Source: Opitutales bacterium (GTDB lineage Bacteria; Verrucomicrobiota; Verrucomicrobiia; Opitutales; UBA2987). Taken from it: a stretch of DNA of 11,803 nt. A model generated the notes under the pieces. It did no database searches. It was not told where the DNA came from and worked only from the letters and a program-made list of their open reading frames with translations. Of this stretch, positions 1 to 7,131 are shown piece by piece. Both the position numbers and the translations under genes were made by a program. The stretch spans positions 1 through 11,803 of the forward strand of contig JAJFLT010000124.1 in assembly GCA_021772555.1 (NCBI GenBank). The letters run 5' to 3'. Every line of letters starts with the position of its first letter. Positions within the stretch are counted from its first letter, which is position 1.

Positions 1-703
1 TTTTTTTGGTCCAATATTCTACCCAGCGCTCGGCCCATTCTGTCATTTTGTGGCTGTGCCAATAGCGGCCGGTCGTCAAATTGCTTCCGCACAAGACTTC
101 CGGCGGTCCCTGGATATGGGGATAACCGGTATAGGTCCGGCGTTCCGCTTGCATTTCTTCATTATCGAGCAGGGGAATGTCTTTGGTCAGGTTAAAGGCC
201 CACTGGCAGAGGTTTGGGTTTAAGCGACTGACTTCATACCTTTGGCCGAAGGCGGCATCATCGACCGAAGCGGGGCCGTAGGGTTCCTTGGCCCCGATGG
301 GAAGAATACCCGTTGACCAATCTTCGGGTAAATCCTCGGAATCAATTTCGAAGGCCAGATCGCCGTCCACTGCCCAATCAGCCCAGACCACGCTACCAAG
401 AGGGCAATTATGGGGATTGCCTCCGGCGATGCCGGAAATGATCCAGTAGGCTTTGCTCAGATCGTAGCCCCCGGCCAACCCCATGGCCATGATGGACACG
501 GCAGTATTCGGATTGCCCACCCCGGCGTGGATTGCGAGCAGGCCATCCTCACGCTCGTAAAGGCGTCCCGGCAATCCGGCGGAGTCGGCCAGCACGGGTT
601 TGAGGTTTTCATCCTTGAGAAACACGCCGAGTTCCCCGAACTCCTCATCGGAGGGTTCATACATGGCGACCAGGACCAGTTTAGTGGAGGCGAGATGGGA
701 CAT
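1..703 (-). CDS. Purine nucleoside permease (NUP) family protein, C-terminus cut by window edge
   Basis: The reverse strand reads open from an ATG at 703 to the left edge: 234 codons, with no stop inside the window. An in-frame TAA two codons upstream of the ATG fixes this as the first ATG. The protein matches the NUP family: GVGNPNTAVSIMAMGL near residues 61-76, then YWIISGIAGGNP and the region SVVWADWAVDGDLAFEID with its conserved W-D-x-x-x-D-G-D-L-x-x-E-I-D pattern. A YPH-x-QGPPEVLCG segment and YWHSHKMTEWAERW follow near the visible end. The family is named after a Candida albicans nucleoside permease. Bacterial members resemble a nucleoside-phosphorylase-like fold, so nucleoside binding is likelier than membrane transport, and no membrane segments are visible. 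Many family members begin with a signal peptide; this one does not, which suggests a cytoplasmic form. The last 80-100 residues are probably missing. It is divergent from trkA. The family call is confident, the function is not. Confidence 0.85.
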   Translation of the reverse strand, partial: MSHLASTKLVLVAMYEPSDEEFGELGVFLKDENLKPVLADSAGLPGRLYEREDGLLAIHAGVGNPNTAVSIMAMGLAGGYDLSKAYWIISGIAGGNPHNCPLGSVVWADWAVDGDLAFEIDSEDLPEDWSTGILPIGAKEPYGPASVDDAAFGQRYEVSRLNPNLCQWAFNLTKDIPLLDNEEMQAERRTYTGYPHIQGPPEVLCGSNLTTGRYWHSHKMTEWAERWVEYWTKK

Positions 704-1010
704 GTTTTAAATAGGGTTTCGGTGAAAAAAGGACTGAAGCTAAGGTTCCAAAGAGAGCCCGGCAATGGAATTTTCGCTGTCGATGCCCGAATTGAGAGGC
801 AAAAATATGCTTTTCAAAAGCCATGCATGCACTAACATGGAGACTGGCATAAACCTGAAATTAGTGAACGTATGTGTTCTCAAACCGGCCCGGCGGATAC
901 CGGCCAGCATCACGACTGCACGAGTTTTGTAAACCGTTTTGCATTTACCAGCCAAAGGTCAATGGTGTGTTCGGAATTACGACGAAGGCGTTCTTATCTG
1001 AATTTAGAAT
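704..1010. other. Divergent intergenic spacer between NUP gene and trkA
   Basis: This 307-base gap must hold the promoters for both the leftward NUP gene and the rightward trkA. I found no convincing -35/-10 pair in either direction. Small structures visible are an 8-base palindrome CATGCATG at 822-829 and a GC-rich hairpin at 887-905 (GGCCCGG pairing with CCGGCC, one bulged C). Short open frames on both strands here show no family resemblance or start signals and are not called as genes. No Shine-Dalgarno motif lies next to either flanking start. Confidence 0.6.
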
Positions 1011-2363
1011 ATGAAAATCATAATTGTGGGAGCGGGCGAAGTGGGCAGCTACCTTTGCGGGTTGTTGAGCGGCAAGGCGCACGATGTGACGGTCATCGAA
1101 TCGAACCCGGACATCGCCCAGAGGGTTGAAGAGCTGATCGACGCCAAGGTGTTGATGGGCAATGGAAGTTCGGCCGAAACCCTGGTCAAGGCGGGGGTGC
1201 GCGAATGCCATTATTTTCTGGCCATGACCAGCGAGGACCGGACCAATCTGGTGGCTTCCTCGCTGGCCAAGGTACTGGGGGCACAGGTCACCATTACCCG
1301 GGTGCACGACCAGACCTATACGGACAATTCTTACGTCAATTACCAATTGCATTTCGGCATCGACCATTTGATCAATCCCGAGGGATTGTGCGCGATGGAA
1401 CTGGCTAAAACGATCCGCAACCCCGGGCGGGTGGCGGTGGAATATTTTGCCCGCGGGCTGATTGAAGCGCAGCAGGTCACCATAACCCGGCGATCCCGGT
1501 TGATCGGCAGCAAATTGCGGGAATTGAAGCTGGATCAGGTCCGCATCGGTTTCGTCAGCCGACGCAACAAGATTGAGGTCCCTTCGGCCGACACGATTAT
1601 GGAGGAGGGGGACCGGGTGACTCTTTTCGGCCCACCGGATGTCCTCCTCAAGATGAAGCGAAAATTCGACCCGGAGAGCAAACCCGATCCGGTGAGGGTG
1701 GCCCTCTTTGGGGGCGGGGAGACGGCCGTGGCTCTGGCCCGCCTTTTGAGCAATCCGCGCTATAAAATCCGCATCATCGAGCAAGATGCTACGATCTGCC
1801 GCGATCTGGCGGAAAAATTCCCACGCGTCACAGTGATCAACGGGGACGCCACGTCTCTGCGGTTGCTGGAGGAGGAACAGATCGGCAGCGCCGATTATTT
1901 CGTGGCCTCGACGAAGGACGATGAGGACAACATCATGACTGGGTTGCAGGCCTCCAAACTGGGCGCGGCGCATGTCCAACTGGTCATCAACAAGACCGAT
2001 TATGAGGATGTCCTGGACGGGTTGAAAAGCTCGCTGGGGGTCGAGATGATGGTGTCACCCCGGGTGACCACGGCCCGGGAGGTGTTGCGCTACCTTTCCA
2101 CCGAACGGATGCTGGAGTTGGCCACATTGCCCGATGGGGTAGGGAAAATCCTTGAGATCCAATTGAGCCATAACAATCGTTTCGCGGGCCAGCCCTTGCG
2201 CAATATCCCTTTCCCCAAAGGTTGTGTGATCGTGGCTTTATTGCACAAATTTCAAGCCAAGGTGCCGGGGGCCAACGACACCATTCTGGGGGGGGATCGT
2301 ATAGTATTGATCACCGGGGAAGGCAACCAGAAGGAATTGCACAGCCTTTTGATCGAGGACTGA
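1011..2363 (+). CDS. trkA: Trk system potassium uptake regulator TrkA
   Basis: 450 residues, the usual TrkA length, with the full tandem arrangement of two NAD-binding lobes and two RCK_C lobes. Lobe one opens with the Rossmann glycine motif GAGEVG (residues 7-12), with an acidic residue at the end of the second strand (E30). The first RCK_C domain spans about 135-216. Lobe two begins near 229 with FGGGETA (G234-G236), and its RCK_C domain covers about 375-450. TrkA is a peripheral cytoplasmic subunit that binds NAD(H) and nucleotides and gates the K+ pore TrkH. The pore gene follows 54 bases downstream on the same strand, which supports one transcript. The start ATG has no evident Shine-Dalgarno sequence, but the protein begins right at the first strand of the Rossmann fold, as expected. 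Very sure. Confidence 0.96.
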   Translation: MKIIIVGAGEVGSYLCGLLSGKAHDVTVIESNPDIAQRVEELIDAKVLMGNGSSAETLVKAGVRECHYFLAMTSEDRTNLVASSLAKVLGAQVTITRVHDQTYTDNSYVNYQLHFGIDHLINPEGLCAMELAKTIRNPGRVAVEYFARGLIEAQQVTITRRSRLIGSKLRELKLDQVRIGFVSRRNKIEVPSADTIMEEGDRVTLFGPPDVLLKMKRKFDPESKPDPVRVALFGGGETAVALARLLSNPRYKIRIIEQDATICRDLAEKFPRVTVINGDATSLRLLEEEQIGSADYFVASTKDDEDNIMTGLQASKLGAAHVQLVINKTDYEDVLDGLKSSLGVEMMVSPRVTTAREVLRYLSTERMLELATLPDGVGKILEIQLSHNNRFAGQPLRNIPFPKGCVIVALLHKFQAKVPGANDTILGGDRIVLITGEGNQKELHSLLIED

Positions 2364-2365
2364 GT

Positions 2366-2421
2366 AAAGGAGTTTTTCCGCTGACGTGGAGAACGGGTTT
2401 GCTGCCACCGCCGTGCGATGA
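2366..2421 (+). promoter_or_regulatory. Possible leader mini-ORF coupled to trkH start
   Basis: In the trkA-trkH gap an AAAGGAG motif sits at 2366-2372, 45 bases from the trkH ATG and too far to serve it. An 11-codon frame starting with GTG at 2386 ends in a TGA at 2419-2421 that overlaps the trkH start as ATGA. This is the geometry of translational coupling. The spacing from AAAGGAG to GTG is 13 bases, longer than usual. The structure is seen directly; its use is speculative. Confidence 0.15.
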
Positions 2422-3896
2422 ATTATTCGATAGTATTCAGGTTACTGGGCTTGATCCTCATGGTCGAGGCGATCGCCTTCACCATCAGTCTGGGAATCGA
2501 TTACTTTTTTAGGGCCACCTCGATCATCGATAGAAGCGCCTTGGGCGGATTTGGCATCAGTATTGTAATCGCCTTCGGCATAGGCATCGGGTTTTCCTAC
2601 CTGGGGCGGCAGGGGGATTTAAAAATGTTTCGCAAGGAGGCCCTTTGCGTAATTGGGCTGGGCTGGATATTGGCCAGCCTGGTCGGAGCCCTTCCGTTTT
2701 TTCTCATTATTCCGGGCTGCACTTTGGCGGATGCCATTTTCGAGTCGACCTCCGGCTTAACCACCACCGGGGCGTCGGTTTTCACCGATTTGGAAAAAAT
2801 GCCCCACAGTCTTCTTTTTTGGAGGAGCCTCAGCCAGTGGATGGGCGGGTTGGGGGTAGTGGTCTTTTTTGTTGCTATACTGGCTTATCTGGGGGCCGGC
2901 GCCAAAATATTGTTTTCCGGTGAGTCCTCGGCCCATTCGGCGGACCTGGATTCCGGGCGGGTGCAGACGGGGGTATTACGTATCCTCGGGCTTTATGTAT
3001 CTATATCGGCGGTCTGTGTGGTCGCTTACTGGCTGTGTGGGTTGGATTGGTTTGAGGCATTTTGCCATATGTTTGCAACGGTGGCGACGGGTGGATTCAG
3101 CACTCGCACCGCCAGCGTGGAAGCTTTTCAAAATCCTCTTCTGGAGTGGATGATTATCTTGTTCATGGCTCTGGGTGGGACCAGTTTTATAGTCATGCTC
3201 CGGTTTTTGAGGGGCGATTGGAGCGCTGTCCGCGAAAGCACGGAAACGGGCGCATTCTACCTGATTATGATTTCCGGGTCGCTTTTGATCGCCTGGCACT
3301 TGATCGTATTCGGTTCGATGGAGTCTTGGCAGGAGGCCTTTAGAATGGGCGCTTTTCAGGTCGTCTCCATTATTACCACAACGGGATTTGCCACCACCGA
3401 TTTCGATTCCTGGGCACCTTTTACCCATATATTTTTGCTTTTTCTCATGCTGATTGGGGGAAGTTCCGGCTCCACGGCGGGTGGCCTCAAGGTGATACGC
3501 ATCGTGGTGGGCATCAAGGTTTCCTTAATCAACATTGAAAGAGCCTTCCGCACGCGGGTGGTCCGCTCTATCAAAATCAATGGAAAAAATCTGGATAGGG
3601 ATGCCCAGGAAAATGTGATCAGCTATCTGGTCCTTGTCGCGTTGGTGGCCCACCTGAGTGTTTTTCTGGTCGTATTTATGGAACCGCTTCTTTCTGTGGA
3701 GGGGGCTGTTTCTACCGTTTTGGCCTGCCTCTTCAGCGTCGGGCCTGGTTTTCAGGAGATTGGCCCGGCCCACAACTACGCCTTTTTCCATGATTACACC
3801 AAATGTGCCCTCTCCCTTATCATGATCATGGGCCGTTTGGAGATGTTCGCCGTCCTGGTGCTTTTTTCTCCATCTCTGTGGAGGAGTTTCTCCTGA
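2418..3896 (+). CDS. trkH: Trk potassium uptake system pore subunit TrkH/TrkG
   Basis: 492 residues, mostly hydrophobic, the normal size for the SKT (TrkH/Ktr) superfamily of inner membrane K+ transporters. All four pore loops with their selectivity-filter glycines are present: TTTGAS (T115-S120), ATGGFST (G225), TTTGFAT (G323) and VGPGF (G442-G444). The GGSSGSTAGGLKV segment (G347-V359), which belongs to the intramembrane gating region, is also intact. The protein should assemble as a dimer gated by TrkA, encoded just upstream. The ATG has no adjacent Shine-Dalgarno, and an in-frame TGA at 2382-2384 rules out a start further upstream. The N-terminus MNYSIVFRLLGLILM matches how family members begin. 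No clear rho-independent terminator lies in the 114 bases before the convergent ferredoxin. Very sure. Confidence 0.96.
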   Translation: MNYSIVFRLLGLILMVEAIAFTISLGIDYFFRATSIIDRSALGGFGISIVIAFGIGIGFSYLGRQGDLKMFRKEALCVIGLGWILASLVGALPFFLIIPGCTLADAIFESTSGLTTTGASVFTDLEKMPHSLLFWRSLSQWMGGLGVVVFFVAILAYLGAGAKILFSGESSAHSADLDSGRVQTGVLRILGLYVSISAVCVVAYWLCGLDWFEAFCHMFATVATGGFSTRTASVEAFQNPLLEWMIILFMALGGTSFIVMLRFLRGDWSAVRESTETGAFYLIMISGSLLIAWHLIVFGSMESWQEAFRMGAFQVVSIITTTGFATTDFDSWAPFTHIFLLFLMLIGGSSGSTAGGLKVIRIVVGIKVSLINIERAFRTRVVRSIKINGKNLDRDAQENVISYLVLVALVAHLSVFLVVFMEPLLSVEGAVSTVLACLFSVGPGFQEIGPAHNYAFFHDYTKCALSLIMIMGRLEMFAVLVLFSPSLWRSFS

Positions 3897-4010
3897 GACG
3901 CCCTCTGAGAGAGGTGATTGAAAAAACCACCAGAAAGAAACTTGCTGTTTATCGACAGGCTAAACTGAACTGAGAGAAGTCAAGGCCTGGCAGCCTAGTT
4001 CCCCGGGTGA

Positions 4011-4247
4011 TCAGCCGTCGTCGCCGATTGCCTCGACGGGGCAACCCTCGAGGGCTTCCATGCAAAGGGCGATATCGTCCTCGTTGCTGGAATCGGGCTG
4101 GTTGTAAACATAGGAATACCCGCCATCGTCGTCGCGTTTGAAAAAGTCAGGCGCCGTTTCACGGCACAGATCACAGTCGATGCACTGCTCGTCTACGTAA
4201 AATTTACCAGCCGCATTGAGCGGCCATTTATCATCTTTATCAGCCAT
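4011..4247 (-). CDS. Single-cluster 4Fe-4S ferredoxin
   Basis: A small acidic protein of 78 residues with one cluster-binding site. Cysteines C22, C25 and C28 form the C-x2-C-x2-C motif and C69 followed by proline supplies the fourth ligand (GCPVEAI). A further C62 is at the place where related single-cluster ferredoxins often carry a disulfide or spare cysteine. The chain is soluble and cytoplasmic, has no signal peptide, and would act as a low-potential one-electron carrier. The start ATG is followed by MADKDDKWP, which closely resembles the start of other small ferredoxins of this type that I know. It is convergent with trkH and divergent from the rhomboid gene, so it is probably a single-gene transcript. 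Its redox partner cannot be read from the context. Confidence 0.93.
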   Translation of the reverse strand: MADKDDKWPLNAAGKFYVDEQCIDCDLCRETAPDFFKRDDDGGYSYVYNQPDSSNEDDIALCMEALEGCPVEAIGDDG

Positions 4248-4256
4248 AGCACCGAA

Positions 4257-4285
4257 AAAGTTTGATATTTCAGCAAAGGTGTCAA
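4257..4285 (-). promoter_or_regulatory. Candidate ferredoxin promoter (near-leaderless)
   Basis: On the minus strand a perfect TTGACA lies at 4285-4280. The hexamer 17 bases further on is AACTTT (4262-4257), a poor -10. If used, transcription would start only a few bases before the ferredoxin ATG at 4247, giving an almost leaderless mRNA. This would fit the absence of a Shine-Dalgarno there. Read by eye only. Confidence 0.22.
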
Positions 4286-4380
4286 GAAGGATTGAAAAAA
4301 ACTTGGAGAGTTACCCATCGCCTAAAATGATGTGTAATCTATTGTTGTTTAATTACTTAAGGAATCAATTGCAGTTTCCT

Positions 4381-4409
4381 TTGACAGAGATCATAAGATT
4401 ATGTCTTAT
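4381..4409 (+). promoter_or_regulatory. Candidate promoter with overlapping inverted repeat, upstream of rhomboid gene
   Basis: A perfect -35 hexamer TTGACA (4381-4386) is followed after 17 bases by TCTTAT (4404-4409), which matches four of six -10 positions. The -10 is also the right arm of a perfect inverted repeat, ATAAGA (4393-4398) and TCTTAT (4404-4409), with the spacer TTATG. Such an overlap could be an operator, or chance in AT-rich DNA. The 5' leader to the rhomboid ATG would be about 83 bases. Confidence 0.4.
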
Positions 4410-4498
4410 TGCTTGGACAATCGGCTGGAAGTTGCGCCATCGGCTCTGCCCTGTGGGTAGAGAAAGCTGGCCGGATTGTTAAATAGCGACCAACCCCG

Positions 4499-5395
4499 AT
4501 GTTATACGACAGACCATACATGCGTCAGCAGGAAGAGTATCGGCGAGAATTGCCGGTTCTCAAATGGCTTATTATTGTCAATATCGCAGTTTTCATCGTG
4601 CAGTGTGTTTTAGAGAGATGGACTAGCAGCCCGGCACCCTATAACACATTTCTCAAATATTTTTCGTTGACGGGTGATGGATTCCGTAGCGGCTACCTCT
4701 GGACACCGTTGACTTACAGTTTTCTGCATTCAACCCAGATGCTTTTTCATATTCTGGGAAATCTGCTGGGGATTTTCCTATTCGGGCGGGTTCTCTTACC
4801 GGTAGTGGGCTCCCATAGGCTTTTGGGCCTTTATATAGCATCAGCCGTTGTGGGGGGACTATTCTGGCTGGTTTTCAATTTCAAGGATGGCCTGGTCATG
4901 GGTGCTTCCGCCGCCGCCTTGGGTTTTTTAACCGTTTACTGCCTGCTCTATCCGAACCAACGGGTTCAATTTTTGCTCTTTTTCATCATTCCGGTATCCA
5001 TTCTTCCCAAATACATTCTTTGGTTTTCGCTCTTTATCAACCTTTTCGGTTTTTTGTTCTACGAAGTTTCGCCCCAGGGGATGGGTGGTGGCGTGGCCTA
5101 CTCGGCACACCTGGGGGGGATACTTTGCGGTTGGCTCTTCATTAAATATGTGCATCGCCGGGAACCTTTTTTTAATAAAGCCGGGGCCACCGCCGTGGAA
5201 CTGCCCAATTGGGTGAAAAAGAAGAGAAAAAGCCCGCCTCAATCGAATAAATTCACCATCAATTTATCCAATCGCAACCAGTTGAAAAGCGAAGTGGATC
5301 GCATCCTTGATAAAATCAACAGCAAAGGCTTCGGATCTCTGACGGAGGAAGAAAAACGCACCCTGGATAAAGCCAGAGACATCTTGAGCCATTAA
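4499..5395 (+). CDS. Rhomboid family intramembrane serine protease with C-terminal soluble tail
   Basis: 298 residues. The rhomboid catalytic parts are all present: the H-x3-N motif of the second core helix (H84, N88), the nucleophile S137 in GASA (135-138) followed by A-A-L-G, and the catalytic H204 in YSAHLGG. About six membrane helices lie between residues 21 and 216, with the loop segment LWTPLTYSFLH between helices one and two. Rhomboids cleave single-span membrane proteins within the bilayer; this Ser-His dyad looks active. After the membrane core comes a charged tail of about 80 residues ending LTEEEKRTLDKARDILSH. It resembles the helical tail (DUF6576-like) found on rhomboids of Bacteroidota and Verrucomicrobiota. 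The start ATG lacks a Shine-Dalgarno; M8 (4520) is an alternative. The substrate is unknown. It is divergent from the ferredoxin and precedes the rhodanese-desaturase run. Confidence 0.92.
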   Translation: MLYDRPYMRQQEEYRRELPVLKWLIIVNIAVFIVQCVLERWTSSPAPYNTFLKYFSLTGDGFRSGYLWTPLTYSFLHSTQMLFHILGNLLGIFLFGRVLLPVVGSHRLLGLYIASAVVGGLFWLVFNFKDGLVMGASAAALGFLTVYCLLYPNQRVQFLLFFIIPVSILPKYILWFSLFINLFGFLFYEVSPQGMGGGVAYSAHLGGILCGWLFIKYVHRREPFFNKAGATAVELPNWVKKKRKSPPQSNKFTINLSNRNQLKSEVDRILDKINSKGFGSLTEEEKRTLDKARDILSH

Positions 5396-5418
5396 GGGTG
5401 TTGCCCAGCCGTTTATCG

Positions 5419-5433
5419 CGCTCCGGCGGAGCG
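5419..5433 (+). repeat. Perfect GC-rich hairpin after rhomboid gene
   Basis: CGCTCC (5419-5424) and GGAGCG (5428-5433) form a perfect 6-base-pair stem around a GGC loop, 23 bases after the rhomboid stop codon. No T-run follows, so it is not a standard intrinsic terminator. It could stabilise the mRNA 3' end or be incidental. Confidence 0.3.
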
Positions 5434-5445
5434 GTCTGGACGGGA

Positions 5446-5473
5446 TTGACAAGAGGCTTAAATTATTTAAATT
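5446..5473 (+). promoter_or_regulatory. Candidate promoter for the rhodanese-desaturase run
   Basis: Perfect TTGACA (5446-5451), then 16 bases, then TAAATT (5468-5473), which matches four of six -10 positions, in an AT-rich stretch. The -10 overlaps an inverted repeat, TTAAA (5458-5462) and TTTAA (5466-5470). The position fits the first rhodanese gene and perhaps the three genes after it, which follow on the same strand with gaps of 115, 57 and 54 bases. Confidence 0.4.
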
Positions 5474-5618
5474 CGCCTGAAATGACCAATGTCGGGCAGA
5501 GTCCTGAAGTGCCGCAGGGCGGATGCCGTGCCGGGGAGCGCTTATGGTCCAAACCGGAATTTACCCCTCCTGAATCTTGATTTTAAAAAAACGCAGACTA
5601 AAGTCCCTGCCGGAGCGC

Positions 5619-6047
5619 ATGGCATTCCTGGAAAAAAAATACCGGGAATTCAAGGAAGAGGATTTCCCCGAAATCAGCGATATTTCCGTGGAGCAATATC
5701 AACAACTACGCGAGACTGAGAAATGCGTCCTTATCGACTTGAGGGCACAAAAGGAGCGCGATGTCTCCATTATACCCGGAGCCTTGACCCCCGAAGATTT
5801 CGAGGAGAGCACGAGTCGGTTCGCGGAGCACACTATCGTGACCTATTGCACGGTGGGATATCGAAGCGGATTACATGCAAAAAAACTACAGGAACGGAAC
5901 CTACCCGTTCGCAATCTTGTCGGAGGAGTAATCGCCTGGGCATTACAGGGGCAGAAGTTTCAAAACCGCAATATTGAGTGTCACCGTGTGCATGTTTTTA
6001 ACAAAAACTGGAACGTGCTGCCCGATGAATATGAGGCGGTCTGGTAA
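5619..6047 (+). CDS. Cytoplasmic rhodanese-like domain protein (paralogue 1)
   Basis: 142 residues from the ATG at 5619; a TTG at 5577 would add 14 mostly basic residues. I prefer the ATG because homology with the second rhodanese in this window begins there and a GGAG lies just before it, though only three bases away. The rhodanese fold is complete: VLIDLR strand, an IPGA segment, and the active-site loop CTVGYR with catalytic cysteine C77 followed by S-G. Rhodaneses transfer sulfane sulfur or act as persulfide or redox sensors; the substrate cannot be read here. There is no signal peptide or membrane helix. Beyond the usual rhodanese end is an extension with VHV, NWN and LP-x2-Y, shared with the protein at 7132. 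The desaturase follows 115 bases downstream. Confidence 0.87.
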   Translation: MAFLEKKYREFKEEDFPEISDISVEQYQQLRETEKCVLIDLRAQKERDVSIIPGALTPEDFEESTSRFAEHTIVTYCTVGYRSGLHAKKLQERNLPVRNLVGGVIAWALQGQKFQNRNIECHRVHVFNKNWNVLPDEYEAVW

Positions 6048-6162
6048 TGGCGCCGCTCAATTTGGCCAGGGAAATTATAGTTGCCCTTTTTCTCCCGTTG
6101 CCTAAATACTCACGATTCTCAATATCAAGGGCATAGCATTCCAATACAGTAATATCTTACCT

Positions 6163-7074
6163 ATGGATACAGAAAAACAAGCACGAAAAAGACCCTCGTT
6201 CATCTATGAATTTGATTTCATCCTGTTGCATATTGTGCCGCTGGCCATGATCTGGACCGGTGCGACTTTGTTCGATTGGATTGTTTGCATCACCCTCTAC
6301 TGGGTGCGGATGTTTTTTGTCACCGGTGGCTATCACAGGTACTTTTCTCATCGCACCTACAGCACGTCGCGGATCTTTCAGTTTTTTCTGGCTTTCATGG
6401 CCCAAACTTCGGCCCAAAAGGGCGCTTTGTGGTGGGCCGCGCACCACCGCCACCACCACAAACACAGCGACAAGCCGGAAGACCCGCATTCCATGAAATT
6501 ATACGGTTTCTGGTATTCCCATGTGGGTTGGATCCTCGGCCCTGAATACAAAAAGACGGAATTCCATCTGATCAAAGATTTTACCAAATTCCCGGAGCTG
6601 GTTTGGCTGAACCGGTTTTACATCCTTCCTCCGGTTTTCCTGGGCACTTTGGTGTTTTTGCTGGGAGGGTATGTCAACGGGGGAGGTTCCATGGCCACGT
6701 TGTTTACTCATGGGTGGTCAACCCTGGTAGTTGGTTTTTTTCTCAGCACGGTAGTCCTATATCACGGCACTTTTTCCATTAATTCCATTATGCACAAATT
6801 CGGCAAACCCCGCTACGATACGGGAGATGAGTCGAAAAACAGCCTTTGGCTGGCGCTGCTCACCCTGGGAGAAGGCTGGCACAACAACCACCATTATTAC
6901 AAGTCCGCCACGCGGCAGGGATTTTTCTGGTGGGAAATCGACCTCACCTACTACGTGATCAAGATGCTTTCCTGGGTAGGCCTTGTGTGGGACATTCGGG
7001 AGGTGCCGCCGCACATCAAGTATTCCCGCAATAAAGAGGAGGCCAGGGCACTCCTGGCCAAAGGCGCTTCCTGA
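6163..7074 (+). CDS. Acyl-CoA (stearoyl-CoA type) fatty acid desaturase
   Basis: 303 residues of the membrane-bound di-iron desaturase family. All three histidine boxes are present: HRYFSH (H58, H63), HRHHH within residues 94-99, and HNNHH (H240-H244). A further conserved H201 and N207 lie in HGTFSINSIMH. Hydrophobic helices occur near residues 20-55, 70-90 and 152-200. The His-box spacing and the WWAAHHRHHH and EGWHNNHH contexts are those of Delta-9 acyl-CoA desaturases, which insert a cis double bond into saturated acyl chains using O2 and electrons from a reductase or carrier. It should set membrane fluidity in the inner membrane. The ATG lacks a Shine-Dalgarno. It is flanked on both sides by paralogous rhodanese genes. 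Regiospecificity and electron donor are not visible. Very sure of the family. Confidence 0.95.
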   Translation: MDTEKQARKRPSFIYEFDFILLHIVPLAMIWTGATLFDWIVCITLYWVRMFFVTGGYHRYFSHRTYSTSRIFQFFLAFMAQTSAQKGALWWAAHHRHHHKHSDKPEDPHSMKLYGFWYSHVGWILGPEYKKTEFHLIKDFTKFPELVWLNRFYILPPVFLGTLVFLLGGYVNGGGSMATLFTHGWSTLVVGFFLSTVVLYHGTFSINSIMHKFGKPRYDTGDESKNSLWLALLTLGEGWHNNHHYYKSATRQGFFWWEIDLTYYVIKMLSWVGLVWDIREVPPHIKYSRNKEEARALLAKGAS

Positions 7075-7131
7075 TATAATAATCGTAACGCGGAAATTTT
7101 TCGGGCCGGCCATTTCTCTTTTTAACAGAGA

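Noticed and set aside
410..835. 141-codon plus-strand frame at the left end
   Set aside because: It is antisense to the NUP gene, whose minus-strand translation shows clear family motifs.
740..955. 71-codon minus-strand frame upstream of, and in phase with, the NUP gene, considered as a missing N-terminus or signal peptide
   Set aside because: Two in-frame stops (740-742 and 707-709) separate it from the NUP ATG, and its sequence shows no signal peptide or NUP similarity.
945..1979. 344-codon open frame on the minus strand opposite trkA
   Set aside because: It lies almost wholly antisense to a certain trkA gene, is rich in H, Q, R, G and D as expected of a codon-bias shadow, and shows no recognisable domain.
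3901..3926. CCTCT-GAG-AGAGG hairpin after trkH, considered as a terminator
   Set aside because: The stem is only five base pairs and is followed by an A-run rather than a T-run on the plus strand.
6048..6162. TTGCCC and TTGCCT hexamers ahead of the desaturase, considered as a separate promoter
   Set aside because: The partners at 16-17 bases (TAAATA, AATATC) match the -10 consensus poorly.
7041..7080. GGCCAG/CTGGCC inverted repeat and a perfect TATAAT at the end of the desaturase gene, considered as promoter and operator for the second rhodanese
   Set aside because: No -35 hexamer lies at 16-18 bases from TATAAT, and the inverted repeat falls inside coding sequence where it is explained by codons for E-A-R-A-L-L-A.
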